In this document: positions 1-8,711 of the stretch, one piece after another
How positions within the stretch are numbered: position 1 is the first letter of the stretch
Layout: each line of letters begins with the position of its first letter
Assembly: GCA_937920585.1 (NCBI GenBank)
Contig: CAKZSB010000335.1
Span: 1 to 33,758 of the forward strand
Length of the DNA stretch: 33,758 nucleotides
Origin: an uncultured Granulosicoccaceae bacterium
GTDB taxonomy: Bacteria; Pseudomonadota; Gammaproteobacteria; Granulosicoccales; Granulosicoccaceae
Direction of reading: 5' to 3'
Program-made: the position numbers and the translations under genes
The notes under the pieces: generated by a model
The model's database searches: none
Told to the model about the DNA's origin: nothing
The model's input: only the letters and a program-made list of their open reading frames with translations

Positions 1-928
1 CATGAGCAAAGTGCCGGTTGCCAATGACGTGCGCCCGGACCTGATTGCCCGCGGCACCCCTGGTTTTTCGGGTGCGGATCTCGCCAACCTCGTCAACGAG
101 GCGGCGCTGTTCGCAGCGCGCTCGGACAAGAAGCTCGTTGAGATGGAAGAGTTCGAGCATGCAAAAGACAAAATCATGATGGGCGCCGAGCGCAAGTCCA
201 TGGTGATGAACGAGGACGAGAAAAAGCTGACCGCCTACCATGAGGCTGGCCATGCGATTGTCGGGCGAATGGTGCCGAATCACGATCCGGTCTATAAAGT
301 GACGATCATCCCGCGCGGACGTGCACTGGGTGTGACGATGTATCTTCCCGAAGAAGATCGCTACAGTCACAGCAAGCAGGGGCTTGAAAGTATGGTCTCG
401 TCGCTCTACGGCGGCAGAATCGCCGAAGAGCTGATTTTCGGGGCGGACAAGGTCACCACCGGCGCGTCTAACGATATCGAGCGTGCGACCGAGCTCGCCC
501 GTAATATGGTCACCAAATGGGGTCTCTCTGACAAGCTTGGGCCACTCGCCTACAGCGAGGAGGAGGGTGAGGTATTCCTTGGTCGTAGCACCACGCAGCC
601 CAAGCACATTTCGGGGCTGACCAAGCAGTCTATCGATAGCGAAATAAGGGCAATCATCGATCGCAACTACAGTCGGGCTGAAGATATTCTGCGCGAGCAC
701 CTGACAGAGTTGCACATGATGGCTGATGCCTTAATGAAGTTCGAGACGATTGATGCCGGGCAGATCGACGCCATAATGGAAGGTCGCGAGCCCGATCCGC
801 CAGCCGGGTGGGGCGACGATGATGGAGGGTCTCCAGGTCCGTCGGGGCCATCAGTGCCTGAGTCGGTTCGACACGACGATGACGCTGCTGACGAACCACC
901 GGTACCAGATCCGGATCCAGCTTCCTAA
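1..928 (+). CDS. ftsH: ATP-dependent zinc metalloprotease FtsH, C-terminal part (5' end outside window)
   Basis: FtsH is a membrane-anchored hexameric AAA+ protease that degrades misfolded membrane proteins and short-lived regulators such as LpxC. Only about 308 residues are visible. The piece starts in the end of the AAA module (second region of homology and the [15 protein letters not shown] helix). The M41 protease domain follows, with the zinc motif HEAGH at visible residues 80-84 and the probable third zinc ligand Asp158 in TTGASNDIE. The reading frame is open at the left edge, so the Met at base 2 is internal and not a start. The end is a flexible Pro/Asp-rich tail of about 45 residues after PPAGWGDDD, as in other proteobacterial FtsH. 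A strong terminator follows, so ftsH transcription probably ends before glmM. In many gammaproteobacteria folP comes next; it is missing here. Confidence 0.97.
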   Translation, partial: MSKVPVANDVRPDLIARGTPGFSGADLANLVNEAALFAARSDKKLVEMEEFEHAKDKIMMGAERKSMVMNEDEKKLTAYHEAGHAIVGRMVPNHDPVYKVTIIPRGRALGVTMYLPEEDRYSHSKQGLESMVSSLYGGRIAEELIFGADKVTTGASNDIERATELARNMVTKWGLSDKLGPLAYSEEEGEVFLGRSTTQPKHISGLTKQSIDSEIRAIIDRNYSRAEDILREHLTELHMMADALMKFETIDAGQIDAIMEGREPDPPAGWGDDDGGSPGPSGPSVPESVRHDDDAADEPPVPDPDPAS

Positions 929-943
929 GGCATCACAAAAATC

Positions 944-972
944 AGGCGACATGGAAATGTCGCCTTTTTTTT
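944..972 (+). terminator. Rho-independent terminator after ftsH
   Basis: A perfect 9-bp stem (AGGCGACAT at 944-952 with ATGTCGCCT at 957-965) closes a GGAA tetraloop and runs into eight consecutive T (965-972). It lies 15 bases after the ftsH stop and separates ftsH from glmM. Confidence 0.93.
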
Positions 973-1080
973 ATCCTATAGTTGTGTGGCTGTAGTGCAT
1001 AAATCTGGCGGCTGTCGGCGGTTCCGGTGGGGTTCTTGCGCAGCTGTTGGTGAACAACCTAATTCCTGGATTTAAATTTA

Positions 1081-2418
1081 ATGGCTAGAAAATACTTCGG
1101 TACTGACGGTATGCGGGGTCGTGTTGGTGTTGAGCCCATGACCGCAGCCACAGTCATGAAGCTCGGTTGGGCAGCCGGTAAGGTTCTGGCGTCGCAGGGC
1201 AATCGAGAGGTGTTGATCGGCAAAGACACCCGTGTATCGGGGTATCTTTTCGAGTCGGCGCTGGAAGCCGGTCTGTCTTCTGCGGGCATCAACATCAAGA
1301 TTCTCGGGCCTATGCCAACGCCGGCGGTTGCCTACCTCACGCGAACATTTCGCGCCGCGGCCGGAATCGTGATTAGTGCTTCCCACAACCCTTTTTACGA
1401 CAACGGGGTGAAGTTTTTCTCGGCCGAGGGCACCAAGTTGCCCGACAGCGTAGAGCTGGAAATCGAAGCCGCGATGGATCAGGAGATCACCACAGTCGAT
1501 TCGGCCGAACTCGGACGCGCGCATAGAATAGCTGATGCCGCGGGCCGTTATATCGAATTTTGCAAAAGCACTTTTCCCAGCGGGCAGCGCCTGGACGGGA
1601 TGAAGATCGTTGTCGATTCTGCGCATGGTGCCGCCTATCACATTGCGCGCGGTGTGTTCGAGGAGCTTGGAGCGACTGTAGTTTCGGTTGGGGCCGAGCC
1701 CGATGGCCTGAATATCAACCGCGACTGCGGTGCAACTTCGCCCGATCATTTGCGTGCGCACGTCCTGCTTGAGAAGGCTGACGTCGGTGTGGCGCTCGAT
1801 GGCGATGCCGATCGGTTGATCATGATCGATCACACCGGTGAGGTGGTGAATGGTGATGAACTATTGTACGTGCTGGTAAAAGCCCGGATCGATGCCAACG
1901 AGATGAGCGGTGGCGTTGCCGGTACCCTGATGAGTAATCTCGGGCTCGAACATGCCTTGCGTGATCTCGATGTCGAGTTTGCTCGCGCGAATGTCGGCGA
2001 TCGCTATGTGCTCGAGTTGCTGCGCGAGCGAAACTGGAAAATCGGCGGCGAGTCGTCCGGGCATATCATCTGCCTCGATCGCACCACCACCGGAGACGGG
2101 CTGGTGGCTGCGTTGCAGATTCTGGCGCAGATTCGTCTAAGTGGTGAGTCGCTTGCTCAATTGCGCAGTGGCATGACGCAATATCCGCAAGTGCTGGTAA
2201 ATGTGCCGATGAAAATTCGGCAGGATCTCAGCGAGAGCGAGCAGGTGCAGGAAGTTGTTCAGAGCGCCGAGCGCGAGCTTGGCGATAGCGGTCGGGTGTT
2301 GTTGCGACCATCCGGTACAGAGCCAGTTGTGCGGGTGATGGTCGAGGGCAAAGTGGCCAATGACGTCGAAACGATCTGTCACCGCCTGGCCGACTCAGTC
2401 AGCCGCATTATTGGCTAA
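1081..2418 (+). CDS. glmM: Phosphoglucosamine mutase GlmM
   Basis: GlmM converts glucosamine-6-phosphate to glucosamine-1-phosphate, a cytosolic step towards UDP-GlcNAc for peptidoglycan and lipopolysaccharide. The 445-residue length is normal. Family motifs are in order. The phosphoserine loop [10 protein letters not shown] has the catalytic Ser101. The metal loop DGDADR is at residues 240-245, the sugar-binding GGESSGH at 322-328, and the phosphate-binding RPSGTEP at 409-415. The N-terminus ([13 protein letters not shown]) is exactly the family start, which fixes the ATG even though no good Shine-Dalgarno sequence precedes it. About 110 bases separate it from the ftsH terminator, so it should have its own promoter there, but I could not identify a convincing one. 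Confidence 0.97.
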   Translation: MARKYFGTDGMRGRVGVEPMTAATVMKLGWAAGKVLASQGNREVLIGKDTRVSGYLFESALEAGLSSAGINIKILGPMPTPAVAYLTRTFRAAAGIVISASHNPFYDNGVKFFSAEGTKLPDSVELEIEAAMDQEITTVDSAELGRAHRIADAAGRYIEFCKSTFPSGQRLDGMKIVVDSAHGAAYHIARGVFEELGATVVSVGAEPDGLNINRDCGATSPDHLRAHVLLEKADVGVALDGDADRLIMIDHTGEVVNGDELLYVLVKARIDANEMSGGVAGTLMSNLGLEHALRDLDVEFARANVGDRYVLELLRERNWKIGGESSGHIICLDRTTTGDGLVAALQILAQIRLSGESLAQLRSGMTQYPQVLVNVPMKIRQDLSESEQVQEVVQSAERELGDSGRVLLRPSGTEPVVRVMVEGKVANDVETICHRLADSVSRIIG

Positions 2419-2464
2419 CGCCTGTGAGGCATTTTTAAGCGTGCTCTGGATTGCAATCCGCGGC

Positions 2465-2520
2465 GCAGCGCGTTACGCTTGACGAGTTTAGTCGCCCGCT
2501 TTTGGGCGCGCTGCTTTTTT
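2465..2520 (+). terminator. Candidate terminator or attenuator between glmM and tpiA
   Basis: An 8-bp perfect outer stem (GCAGCGCG at 2465-2472 with CGCGCTGC at 2507-2514) encloses an inner 5-bp hairpin (CGCCC/GGGCG, 2493-2497 and 2504-2508) and is followed by six T (2515-2520). The loop is longer than in typical terminators. It may be a terminator after glmM or a partial one that trims expression of tpiA, which starts 31 bases later. Confidence 0.6.
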
Positions 2521-2551
2521 CCACCTGGCATACAAGAAATCTTCCCGATTC

Positions 2552-3307
2552 ATGCGAACTCCAATCGTTGCAGGCAACTGGAAACTCAACGGCTCCAGAC
2601 AAAGTGCTCGTGATCTTGCGGCCGGTGTGGCCACTGGTGCGCCGAAGTCCGGTGTGGAGGTAGTGGTTTGTCCGGTCAGTTTGCACATACCGGAGGTGGC
2701 GGCCGCTGTTGAGGGGTCGGTGGTCGCGCTGGGCGGTCAAAACGCGTGTGAAAACGAGAGTGGTGCCTTCACTGCCGAAGTCTCGTCCAGCATGCTCGCA
2801 GAATTCGGCTGTCGGTATGTGATCATTGGTCACTCCGAGCGGCGAAGCTTATACGGCGAGTCGGATGCTGATTGCGCTGCGCGTGGCAAAGCCGTCATCG
2901 ACGCCGGCCTGACACCCATGTTTTGTATCGGTGAGACGCTAGAACAGCGCGAGTCGGAAGAGACTATAGCCGTGTTGCATCGTCAGCTTAACGCGCTGGT
3001 TGAGGCGGCGGGTGATGATGTATTCGGCAAGTGCGTGATTGCTTACGAGCCAGTCTGGGCTATAGGTACAGGCAAGACAGCATCCCCCGGTCAGGCGCAA
3101 GCGGTGCACGAAGCAATCAGGCAGTACGTTGCCGGCCTGGATGGCACTGCAGCGTCGTCAGTGCGAATAATTTATGGTGGCTCGGTCAAGCCCGATAACG
3201 CGGCTGAGTTGTTTGCCCAGCCCGACATCGATGGCGGATTGATTGGTGGTGCGGCGCTGAAAGCGGAAGACTTCCTCGCCATTTGCAATGCCGCCGCGGA
3301 AAAATAG
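2552..3307 (+). CDS. tpiA: Triosephosphate isomerase
   Basis: TpiA interconverts dihydroxyacetone phosphate and glyceraldehyde-3-phosphate in glycolysis and gluconeogenesis. The 251-residue TIM barrel is full length. Catalytic residues are visible: Lys11 in AGNWKLNG, His94 in IIGHSERR and the base Glu166 in AYEPVWAIGTG. The phosphate-gripping YGGSVK lies near residue 210. The ATG at 2552 gives the expected N-terminus (MRTPIVAGNWK), and the ribosome binding site is weak. secG starts 14 bases after its stop, so the two are probably co-transcribed. The glmM-tpiA-secG order is the same as in Pseudomonas. Confidence 0.97.
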   Translation: MRTPIVAGNWKLNGSRQSARDLAAGVATGAPKSGVEVVVCPVSLHIPEVAAAVEGSVVALGGQNACENESGAFTAEVSSSMLAEFGCRYVIIGHSERRSLYGESDADCAARGKAVIDAGLTPMFCIGETLEQRESEETIAVLHRQLNALVEAAGDDVFGKCVIAYEPVWAIGTGKTASPGQAQAVHEAIRQYVAGLDGTAASSVRIIYGGSVKPDNAAELFAQPDIDGGLIGGAALKAEDFLAICNAAAEK

Positions 3308-3321
3308 GATACGCTCCCCAG

Positions 3322-3723
3322 ATGCAAACAATCGTCCTTGTTGTACATGTTTTTCTTGCCATTGGCGTCATTGGTCTGGTGCTTATTCAGCACGGCAAGG
3401 GCGCGGATGCGGGCGCTGCTTTTGGTAGCGGTGCCGGTGCATCGACAAGTGTTTTCGGATCTCGTGGCAGTGGCTCTTTTCTCACCCGAATGACAACGGT
3501 ATTCGCGTTGCTGTTTTTCGCGACCAGCATGACACTGTTTTTCCTCGCTTCGCAGCGAACCAGCACGCTTGGCAGCGTTACGGACAACCTCAATCTGCCT
3601 GCCATCGACAACAGCGAGCCTGCGCAGTCAACTGACGCACCTGCCGGTGAGTCGGATCTGCCGCCAACGCCTGGAGCAACTGATGACAGTGAGTCAGATC
3701 TGCCCAAGGTGGACAACCAGTAA
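3322..3723 (+). CDS. secG: Preprotein translocase subunit SecG
   Basis: SecG is the small accessory subunit of the SecYEG channel in the inner membrane and assists SecA-driven export. The 133-residue protein has two membrane helices (about residues 2-22 and 51-72). Between them is the glycine-rich cytoplasmic loop with GKGADAGAAFGSGA and the conserved SVFGSRGSGSFLTR. A Ser/Asp/Pro-rich acidic tail of about 50 residues follows, as in other proteobacterial SecG. I chose the ATG at 3322 because the protein then begins directly with the first membrane helix. An in-frame ATG at 3283 lies inside tpiA and would add a non-conserved extension. tRNA-Leu follows 110 bases downstream. Confidence 0.94.
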   Translation: MQTIVLVVHVFLAIGVIGLVLIQHGKGADAGAAFGSGAGASTSVFGSRGSGSFLTRMTTVFALLFFATSMTLFFLASQRTSTLGSVTDNLNLPAIDNSEPAQSTDAPAGESDLPPTPGATDDSESDLPKVDNQ

Positions 3724-3805
3724 CGGGTTGGCTACAAGAAAATAATTACCTCGAATTACCATCGTTTATAAGATAATTTTTCGGGCAATAGACCCATGTG
3801 TGGTT

Positions 3806-3811
3806 TAGAAT
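3806..3811 (+). promoter_or_regulatory. Candidate -10 box for tRNA-Leu
   Basis: TAGAAT, five of six matches to the sigma70 -10 consensus, lies 22 bases before the tRNA-Leu 5' end. No recognisable -35 hexamer sits 16-18 bases upstream, so this is tentative. The tRNA could instead be processed from a secG transcript. Confidence 0.35.
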
Positions 3812-3833
3812 ACATTGCTCTCAGATTTACATC

Positions 3834-3918
3834 GCCGACGTGGTGGAATTGGTAGACACGCTATCTTGAGGGGGTAGTGGCGAAAGTCGTCCCGGTTCGA
3901 GTCCGGGCGTCGGCACCA
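3834..3918 (+). tRNA. tRNA-Leu (anticodon GAG)
   Basis: The acceptor arms GCCGACG (3834-3840) and CGTCGGC (3908-3914) pair fully, with discriminator A and an encoded CCA (3916-3918). The anticodon arm CTATC/GGTAG encloses a 7-base loop with GAG at 3868-3870. A long variable arm follows, as expected for class II leucine tRNA, and the T-loop is GGTTCGAGTCC. The total is 85 bases with CCA. It closely resembles the tRNA-Leu(GAG) found after secG in E. coli. I see no terminator behind it, so transcription may continue towards nuoA. Confidence 0.97.
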
Positions 3919-4085
3919 ATCAAATTCAGAAGGCCGGTTCATCCCTGGCACAGGGCCGTAGCGCGCGCCCAATGTGCGGTGTACCGCGAACTAGCCTGAG
4001 TTTTGCACACCCAATCCTATGGACCGCAGTCAGAAGTCGCTATCGGGCCAACTCAACACCTCCGGGCTTCGGGATCAAATCACAT

Positions 4086-4442
4086 ATGCTCGCTAACTAT
4101 TTTCCAGTTCTGGTTTTTATCGTCATTGCACTCGTCTTCGGTGTCGTGCTTTTGACACTCGGCAGTGTGATCGGGCCAACAGCGCCCAACACTGAAAAAA
4201 ACTCACCGTATGAATGCGGCTTCGAGGCCTTTGAGGACAGTCGAATGAAATTCGATGTCCGTTATTACCTCGTGGCTATTCTCTTCATAATTTTTGATCT
4301 TGAAATTGCGTTCCTGTTTCCGTGGGCTGTTGTGCTTGACCAAATCGGCGTCGAGGCATTTGCCGCTATGGGTGTGTTCCTTGGAATTCTCGTGATCGGG
4401 TTCATTTACGAGTGGAAAAAAGGAGCACTCGAATGGGAATAG
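4086..4442 (+). CDS. nuoA: NADH-quinone oxidoreductase subunit A
   Basis: NuoA is a small membrane subunit of respiratory complex I near the quinone cavity. The 118-residue protein has three membrane helices. Between the first and second is the conserved loop NSPYECGF with its Cys, and helix two contains [25 protein letters not shown] with the conserved acidic residues. I chose the ATG at 4086 because it gives the standard N-terminus beginning just before helix one. A longer in-frame start at 3972 would add 38 non-hydrophobic residues. Bases 3919-4085 upstream hold no gene and no convincing promoter. It opens a 14-gene operon, and its last 10 bases overlap nuoB. Confidence 0.95.
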   Translation: MLANYFPVLVFIVIALVFGVVLLTLGSVIGPTAPNTEKNSPYECGFEAFEDSRMKFDVRYYLVAILFIIFDLEIAFLFPWAVVLDQIGVEAFAAMGVFLGILVIGFIYEWKKGALEWE

Positions 4443-4912
4443 AAGCCGTTCTCGACAAAGGTTTCATCACCACATCCACTGACAAGTTGGTCAACTGGGC
4501 GCGGACCGGTTCGATGTGGCCGATGACTTTTGGCTTGGCCTGTTGTGCGGTAGAGATGATGCACGCCGGTGCGGCCCGCTATGATCTCGACCGCTTCGGG
4601 GTGATTTTCCGCCCCAGTCCGCGGCAGTCGGATGTAATGATTGTCGCCGGAACGCTGGTCAACAAAATGGCCCCTGCGCTGCGCAAGGTCTACGATCAGA
4701 TGGCTGACCCGAAATGGGTTATCTCAATGGGATCGTGCGCCAATGGCGGTGGCTATTATCACTACAGTTATGCGGTTGTGCGTGGTTGTGATCGTATTGT
4801 ACCGGTGGATGTATATGTACCAGGCTGTCCACCGACCGCCGAGGCGCTGTTGTACGGCATTGTGCAATTGCAAAAGAAAATCCGCCAACCTAATGTGATC
4901 ACACGTAGCTGA
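4433..4912 (+). CDS. nuoB: NADH-quinone oxidoreductase subunit B (N2 cluster)
   Basis: NuoB carries the terminal 4Fe-4S cluster N2 that passes electrons to quinone in the peripheral arm of complex I. The protein has 159 residues. The ligands are the tandem Cys37-Cys38 in [10 protein letters not shown], Cys102 in [11 protein letters not shown] and Cys132 in VPGCPPTAE, all present. I chose the ATG at 4433, eight bases after a good AGGAG. It lies inside the last codons of nuoA in another frame, which suggests translational coupling. Confidence 0.97.
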   Translation: MGIEAVLDKGFITTSTDKLVNWARTGSMWPMTFGLACCAVEMMHAGAARYDLDRFGVIFRPSPRQSDVMIVAGTLVNKMAPALRKVYDQMADPKWVISMGSCANGGGYYHYSYAVVRGCDRIVPVDVYVPGCPPTAEALLYGIVQLQKKIRQPNVITRS

Positions 4913-4917
4913 GATCA

Positions 4918-5658
4918 ATGAGCGAATCCAGATCAGAGCAACTTGCCGCGACCATTACAGCCATGGGGCTGGAAGGTGTTACCGATATCTCGGTAAGTGC
5001 CGGACAGGCTATGGTGAAGGTCGAGGCTCCGCACCTGCTTGCCGTGGCTGCCGAATTACGCGACCGGCCCGAAACTTCTTTTGAACAGTTGATCGATGTT
5101 TGTGGGATCGACTATCTGCAGTACGGTCAGGACGAATGGGCCACCGATAGCACGGCTTCATCCGGATTCAGCCGGGGTGTTAGTGGTCAATCTGTCGGTC
5201 GCCTGAGTTTTGGCGACGAAGTCGAAAACGAAATCGAGCAGGGTTCGCGGTTTGCCGTCAACTACCAGCTGTTGTCGGTTCAACACAATGTTCGACTGAT
5301 GATGAAGGTGTATGCGCCGGACAACGAGTTCCCGGTAGTCGCATCATTGACCAGTATCTGGTCCAGTGCCGACTGGCCGGAGCGAGAAGCTTTCGACTTA
5401 ATGGGAATTCACTTCGAGGGGCATCCGGACCTGCGCCGTCTGCTGACTGACTATGGTTTTGTCGGCCATCCTTTTCGCAAGGACTTTCCACTCGTTGGCA
5501 ACGTTGAAATGCGTTACGACCCGCTCAAAAAACGCGTCATCTATGAGCCGGTAACGATTGAGCCGCGCGTTCTCGTACCAAGAGTCATTCGGCAGGACAA
5601 TCGCTACGTTTCGCACGACGCAGCCACCGTCGATGCCGATGGAGAGACCGATGCCTGA
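4918..5658 (+). CDS. nuoC: NADH-quinone oxidoreductase subunit C
   Basis: NuoC is a hydrophilic subunit (30 kDa type) that packs against NuoD in the peripheral arm of complex I. The protein has 246 residues, about 40 more than typical. The extra length is an acidic, serine-rich loop around residues 76-112, between [12 protein letters not shown] and [13 protein letters not shown]. To my recollection Xanthomonas-type NuoC has a similar loop. The C-terminal family signature [10 protein letters not shown]...[25 protein letters not shown] is intact. It is a separate gene, not fused to nuoD as in E. coli, and it overlaps nuoD by 8 bases. Confidence 0.95.
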   Translation: MSESRSEQLAATITAMGLEGVTDISVSAGQAMVKVEAPHLLAVAAELRDRPETSFEQLIDVCGIDYLQYGQDEWATDSTASSGFSRGVSGQSVGRLSFGDEVENEIEQGSRFAVNYQLLSVQHNVRLMMKVYAPDNEFPVVASLTSIWSSADWPEREAFDLMGIHFEGHPDLRRLLTDYGFVGHPFRKDFPLVGNVEMRYDPLKKRVIYEPVTIEPRVLVPRVIRQDNRYVSHDAATVDADGETDA

Positions 5659-6904
5659 GATTCGCAACTACACGCTAAACTTTGGACCACAGCATCCCGC
5701 AGCACACGGTGTTTTAAGACTGGTGCTCGAAATGGATGGCGAGGTTGTCGACCGCGCTGATCCGCACATAGGGTTGCTGCATCGCGGCACTGAAAAACTG
5801 GCGGAGAGCAAGCCATACAACCAGAGTATCGGTTACATGGATCGGCTCGACTACGTATCGATGATGTGCAACGAACACGGCTATGTGCTGGCGATCGAAA
5901 AATTGCTGGGTGTCGAAGTGCCGGAGCGCGCGCAGTACATCCGTGTGATGTTCGATGAAATCACGCGATTGTTGAATCACCTCATGTGGATTGGTGCGCA
6001 CGCGCTGGATGTGGGCGCTATGTCGATGTTTCTGTATGCATTTCGCGAGCGTGAGGACCTGATGGATTGCTACGAGGCGGTGTCGGGTGCACGACTTCAT
6101 GCGACCTACTATCGCCCCGGTGGCGTTGCGCGCGATTTGCCGGGCACCATGCCTCAGTACGAGGAGTCTCGCTGGACCAGTAAGGCGCAGGCCAGTAAAC
6201 AGAATGAAGCCCGCTCGGGTTCCATGCTCGATTTTCTGGACGATTTCACCACTCGGTTTCCAACCTGTGTAGACGAATACGAAACACTGTTGACCGACAA
6301 TCGTATCTGGAAGCAACGCACGGTCGGGATCGGTGTCGTATCTCCCGAGCGCGCTAAGCAACTGGGTTTTACCGGTGCGATGTTGCGCGGTTCCGGCGTC
6401 GAGTGGGATTTGCGCAAGAAACAGCCGTATGAAGTTTATGACCGCATGAAATTCAGTATTCCGGTCGGCACCAACGGTGACTGCTATGACCGCTATCTCG
6501 TTCGCATGGAAGAGATGCGCCAGTCAAACGAGATTATTCGTCAGTGCATAAGCTGGCTGCGCAGCAACGAAGGACCCGTGCTGACGGAAGATCACAAGGT
6601 CGCACCGCCGCGTCGCGCAGAGATGAAAGGCGATATGGAATCGCTGATCCATCACTTCAAACTGTTTACTGAAGGATTTTGCCTGCCCGAGGGTGAGGCC
6701 TATGCCGCGATCGAACATCCCAAAGGCGAGTTTGGTGCCTATCTGATCTCGGATGGTGCTAACAAGCCTTACCGGCTGAAAATCAGAGCCCCCGGTTTTT
6801 ACCACCTGGCTGCGCTCAATGAAATGGTCTCCGGGCACATGCTGTCCGATGTGGTCGCGATCATTGGCACGCAGGATATTGTTTTCGGCGAGGTCGATCG
6901 ATGA
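5651..6904 (+). CDS. nuoD: NADH-quinone oxidoreductase subunit D
   Basis: NuoD is the 49 kDa-type subunit that forms the quinone-binding pocket with NuoB. The 417-residue length is normal. The N-terminal signature [15 protein letters not shown] contains the quinone-site histidine, and the [12 protein letters not shown] and [11 protein letters not shown] motifs follow. The protein ends in the family signature [10 protein letters not shown] chose the ATG at 5651 because it begins the family N-terminus and follows a GGAGAG at 5641-5646. A start 93 bases upstream would lie inside nuoC. The stop overlaps the nuoE start as ATGA. Confidence 0.97.
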   Translation: MPEIRNYTLNFGPQHPAAHGVLRLVLEMDGEVVDRADPHIGLLHRGTEKLAESKPYNQSIGYMDRLDYVSMMCNEHGYVLAIEKLLGVEVPERAQYIRVMFDEITRLLNHLMWIGAHALDVGAMSMFLYAFREREDLMDCYEAVSGARLHATYYRPGGVARDLPGTMPQYEESRWTSKAQASKQNEARSGSMLDFLDDFTTRFPTCVDEYETLLTDNRIWKQRTVGIGVVSPERAKQLGFTGAMLRGSGVEWDLRKKQPYEVYDRMKFSIPVGTNGDCYDRYLVRMEEMRQSNEIIRQCISWLRSNEGPVLTEDHKVAPPRRAEMKGDMESLIHHFKLFTEGFCLPEGEAYAAIEHPKGEFGAYLISDGANKPYRLKIRAPGFYHLAALNEMVSGHMLSDVVAIIGTQDIVFGEVDR

Positions 6905-7395
6905 GCACTACCGAATCGGTTCTCAACGCGCATTCGCGTGAAGAAATTGACGAGTGGCTGACGCGCTATCCACCCGATCAAAAGCAATCTGCGGTGCTGG
7001 CTGCACTTCGTGCGGCGCAACATCAAAACGATGGTTTTCTCACTGTCGAGCTAATGGATGCGGTGGCTGATTACCTGGATATGACAAAAATTGCCGTCTA
7101 CGAGGTGGCCTCGTTCTACTCCATGTACGAGACAAAGCCGGTCGGCCGTCACTGTGTGGCTATCTGCACCAACATCAGCTGCATGTTGATGGGCAGCGAC
7201 ACCATTGTTCAGCATGTTGAAAAAAAGTACGGAATCAAGCTGGGTGAAAGTACGCCGGATAATAAAATTTATCTGAAGGTCGAGGAAGAGTGCCTGGCGG
7301 GGTGCGATGGTGGCCCGATGATGCAGGTTGATCACGTCTACCACATGAAACTGACGCCGGAAAAAGTTGATCAAATACTTGACGAGCTGGAGTAG
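6901..7395 (+). CDS. nuoE: NADH-quinone oxidoreductase subunit E (N1a cluster)
   Basis: NuoE is the thioredoxin-fold 24 kDa subunit and forms the NADH dehydrogenase tip of complex I with NuoF. The protein has 164 residues. The 2Fe-2S cluster N1a ligands are Cys89 and Cys94 (CTNISC) and Cys131 and Cys135 (CLAGC), all present. The N-terminal helical part contains the usual [13 protein letters not shown] and [10 protein letters not shown] segments. The ATG overlaps the nuoD stop by four bases, so coupled translation is likely. Confidence 0.97.
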   Translation: MSTTESVLNAHSREEIDEWLTRYPPDQKQSAVLAALRAAQHQNDGFLTVELMDAVADYLDMTKIAVYEVASFYSMYETKPVGRHCVAICTNISCMLMGSDTIVQHVEKKYGIKLGESTPDNKIYLKVEEECLAGCDGGPMMQVDHVYHMKLTPEKVDQILDELE

Positions 7396-7401
7396 CACCA
7401 G

Positions 7402-8703
7402 TTGAAGAACGAACCCAATCAGGTCTGTTACACCACACTCAAGTTTGATGAGCCGTGGACCTATGAAAACTACCGCAAGGTAGGCGGTTACGACGCCTGG
7501 AATAAAATCCTGAGCGAAAAAATGTCGCCCCAGGATGTCATTGCAGAGGTCAAGGCGTCCGGCCTGCGCGGCCGTGGTGGTGCAGGATTTCCCACCGGGC
7601 TGAAGTGGAGCTTTATGCCCAAGGCCGATGGCGGCCAGAACTACCTGGTCGTAAACAGTGACGAATCCGAACCCGGCACCTGCAAGGACCGCGATATACA
7701 TCGCTTCAATCCGCATTCGCTGATCGAGGGCATGCTGATCGGATGCTATTCAATTGGTGCCACAGTCGGTTACAACTACATGCGCGGCGAGTGGATGGAC
7801 GAGCCATACAAGCGCTTCATGGGTGCGCTGGCCGAGTGCTACGAAAACGGTTGGGCCGGTGAGAACATAAAGGGTAGTGGAAACAATATCGAGGTGATCG
7901 GAACGCTTGGTGCCGGTGCCTACATTTGTGGTGAAGAGACGGCATTGCTGGAATCACTGGAAGGCAAGAAAGGTCAGCCACGATTCAAACCGCCATTTCC
8001 CGCCAACTTTGGTCTGTATGGCAAACCCACCACCATCAACAACACCGAGTCTGTGGCATCGGTTCCGGCGATCATTCGCAACGGCGCCGAGTGGTTTCAG
8101 GATCTGGGTGTTGAAAATTCCGGCGGGCAAAAGTGTTTTTCCATGTCCGGGCATGTAAATAACCCCGGCAATTTCGAGATTGCTCTGGGCACGCCTTACA
8201 GCGAATTGCTCGAGCTTGCCGGTGGCGTGCGAGGCGGGCGAAAACTCAAAGCGGTAATCCCCGGTGGGTCCTCGATGCCGGTATTGCCGGGCGATATTAT
8301 GCTCAACACCAACATGGACTATGACTCAATCGCAAAGTCGGGCTCAATGCTCGGTTCAGGTGCGGTTATATCAATGGATGAAACCACTGACATGGTCGTG
8401 GCGTTGTGCAGAATATCGCGCTTTTATTATTCAGAATCCTGTGGCCAGTGCACACCGTGCCGCGAGGGGACCGGCTGGCTTTACCGGATGCTGGTGCGTA
8501 TTCTCGATGGCAAGGGCAGGCCCGAAGATATCGCCAAACTCGATGACGTAGCGGCAAAAATTGCCGGTCGTACCATCTGTGCGCTGGGCGAGGCGGCAGC
8601 CTGGCCGGTGCAGGGTATGTTGCGCCATTTTCGCCACGAGTTTGAATACTACGTTGAGCACAAGCGCAGTATCGTGCAGGAAAAGCTGGGTACGGCGGCG
8701 TAG
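7402..8703 (+). CDS. nuoF: NADH-quinone oxidoreductase subunit F (FMN, N3 cluster)
   Basis: NuoF binds NADH and FMN and is the electron entry point of complex I. The protein has 433 residues. The FMN/NADH site GRGGAGFPTG is at residues 57-66, followed by NSDESEPGTCKDR and GAYICGEETALLESLEG. The N3 4Fe-4S ligands are Cys347, Cys350 and Cys353 (CGQCTPC) and Cys393 (TICALG). The start is a TTG, with a GGAG nine bases upstream (7389-7392). No upstream in-frame ATG exists, and the next Met (residue 41) would cut into conserved sequence. The TTG start may lower its translation relative to neighbours. Confidence 0.95.
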   Translation: MKNEPNQVCYTTLKFDEPWTYENYRKVGGYDAWNKILSEKMSPQDVIAEVKASGLRGRGGAGFPTGLKWSFMPKADGGQNYLVVNSDESEPGTCKDRDIHRFNPHSLIEGMLIGCYSIGATVGYNYMRGEWMDEPYKRFMGALAECYENGWAGENIKGSGNNIEVIGTLGAGAYICGEETALLESLEGKKGQPRFKPPFPANFGLYGKPTTINNTESVASVPAIIRNGAEWFQDLGVENSGGQKCFSMSGHVNNPGNFEIALGTPYSELLELAGGVRGGRKLKAVIPGGSSMPVLPGDIMLNTNMDYDSIAKSGSMLGSGAVISMDETTDMVVALCRISRFYYSESCGQCTPCREGTGWLYRMLVRILDGKGRPEDIAKLDDVAAKIAGRTICALGEAAAWPVQGMLRHFRHEFEYYVEHKRSIVQEKLGTAA

Positions 8704-8711
8704 AGAATCCC

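Noticed and set aside
976-985. TATAGT as a possible -10 for glmM
   Set aside because: It overlaps the ftsH terminator tail, and the matching -35 position falls inside the terminator stem with no similarity to consensus.
3972-4085. N-terminal extension of nuoA from an upstream in-frame ATG
   Set aside because: The 38 extra residues are not hydrophobic and not family-like; the ATG at 4086 gives the standard NuoA start.
7051-7716. Minus-strand open frame of 221 codons antisense to nuoE and nuoF
   Set aside because: Complement-frame shadow; the sense genes carry all iron-sulfur ligands, and the antisense product has no motif.
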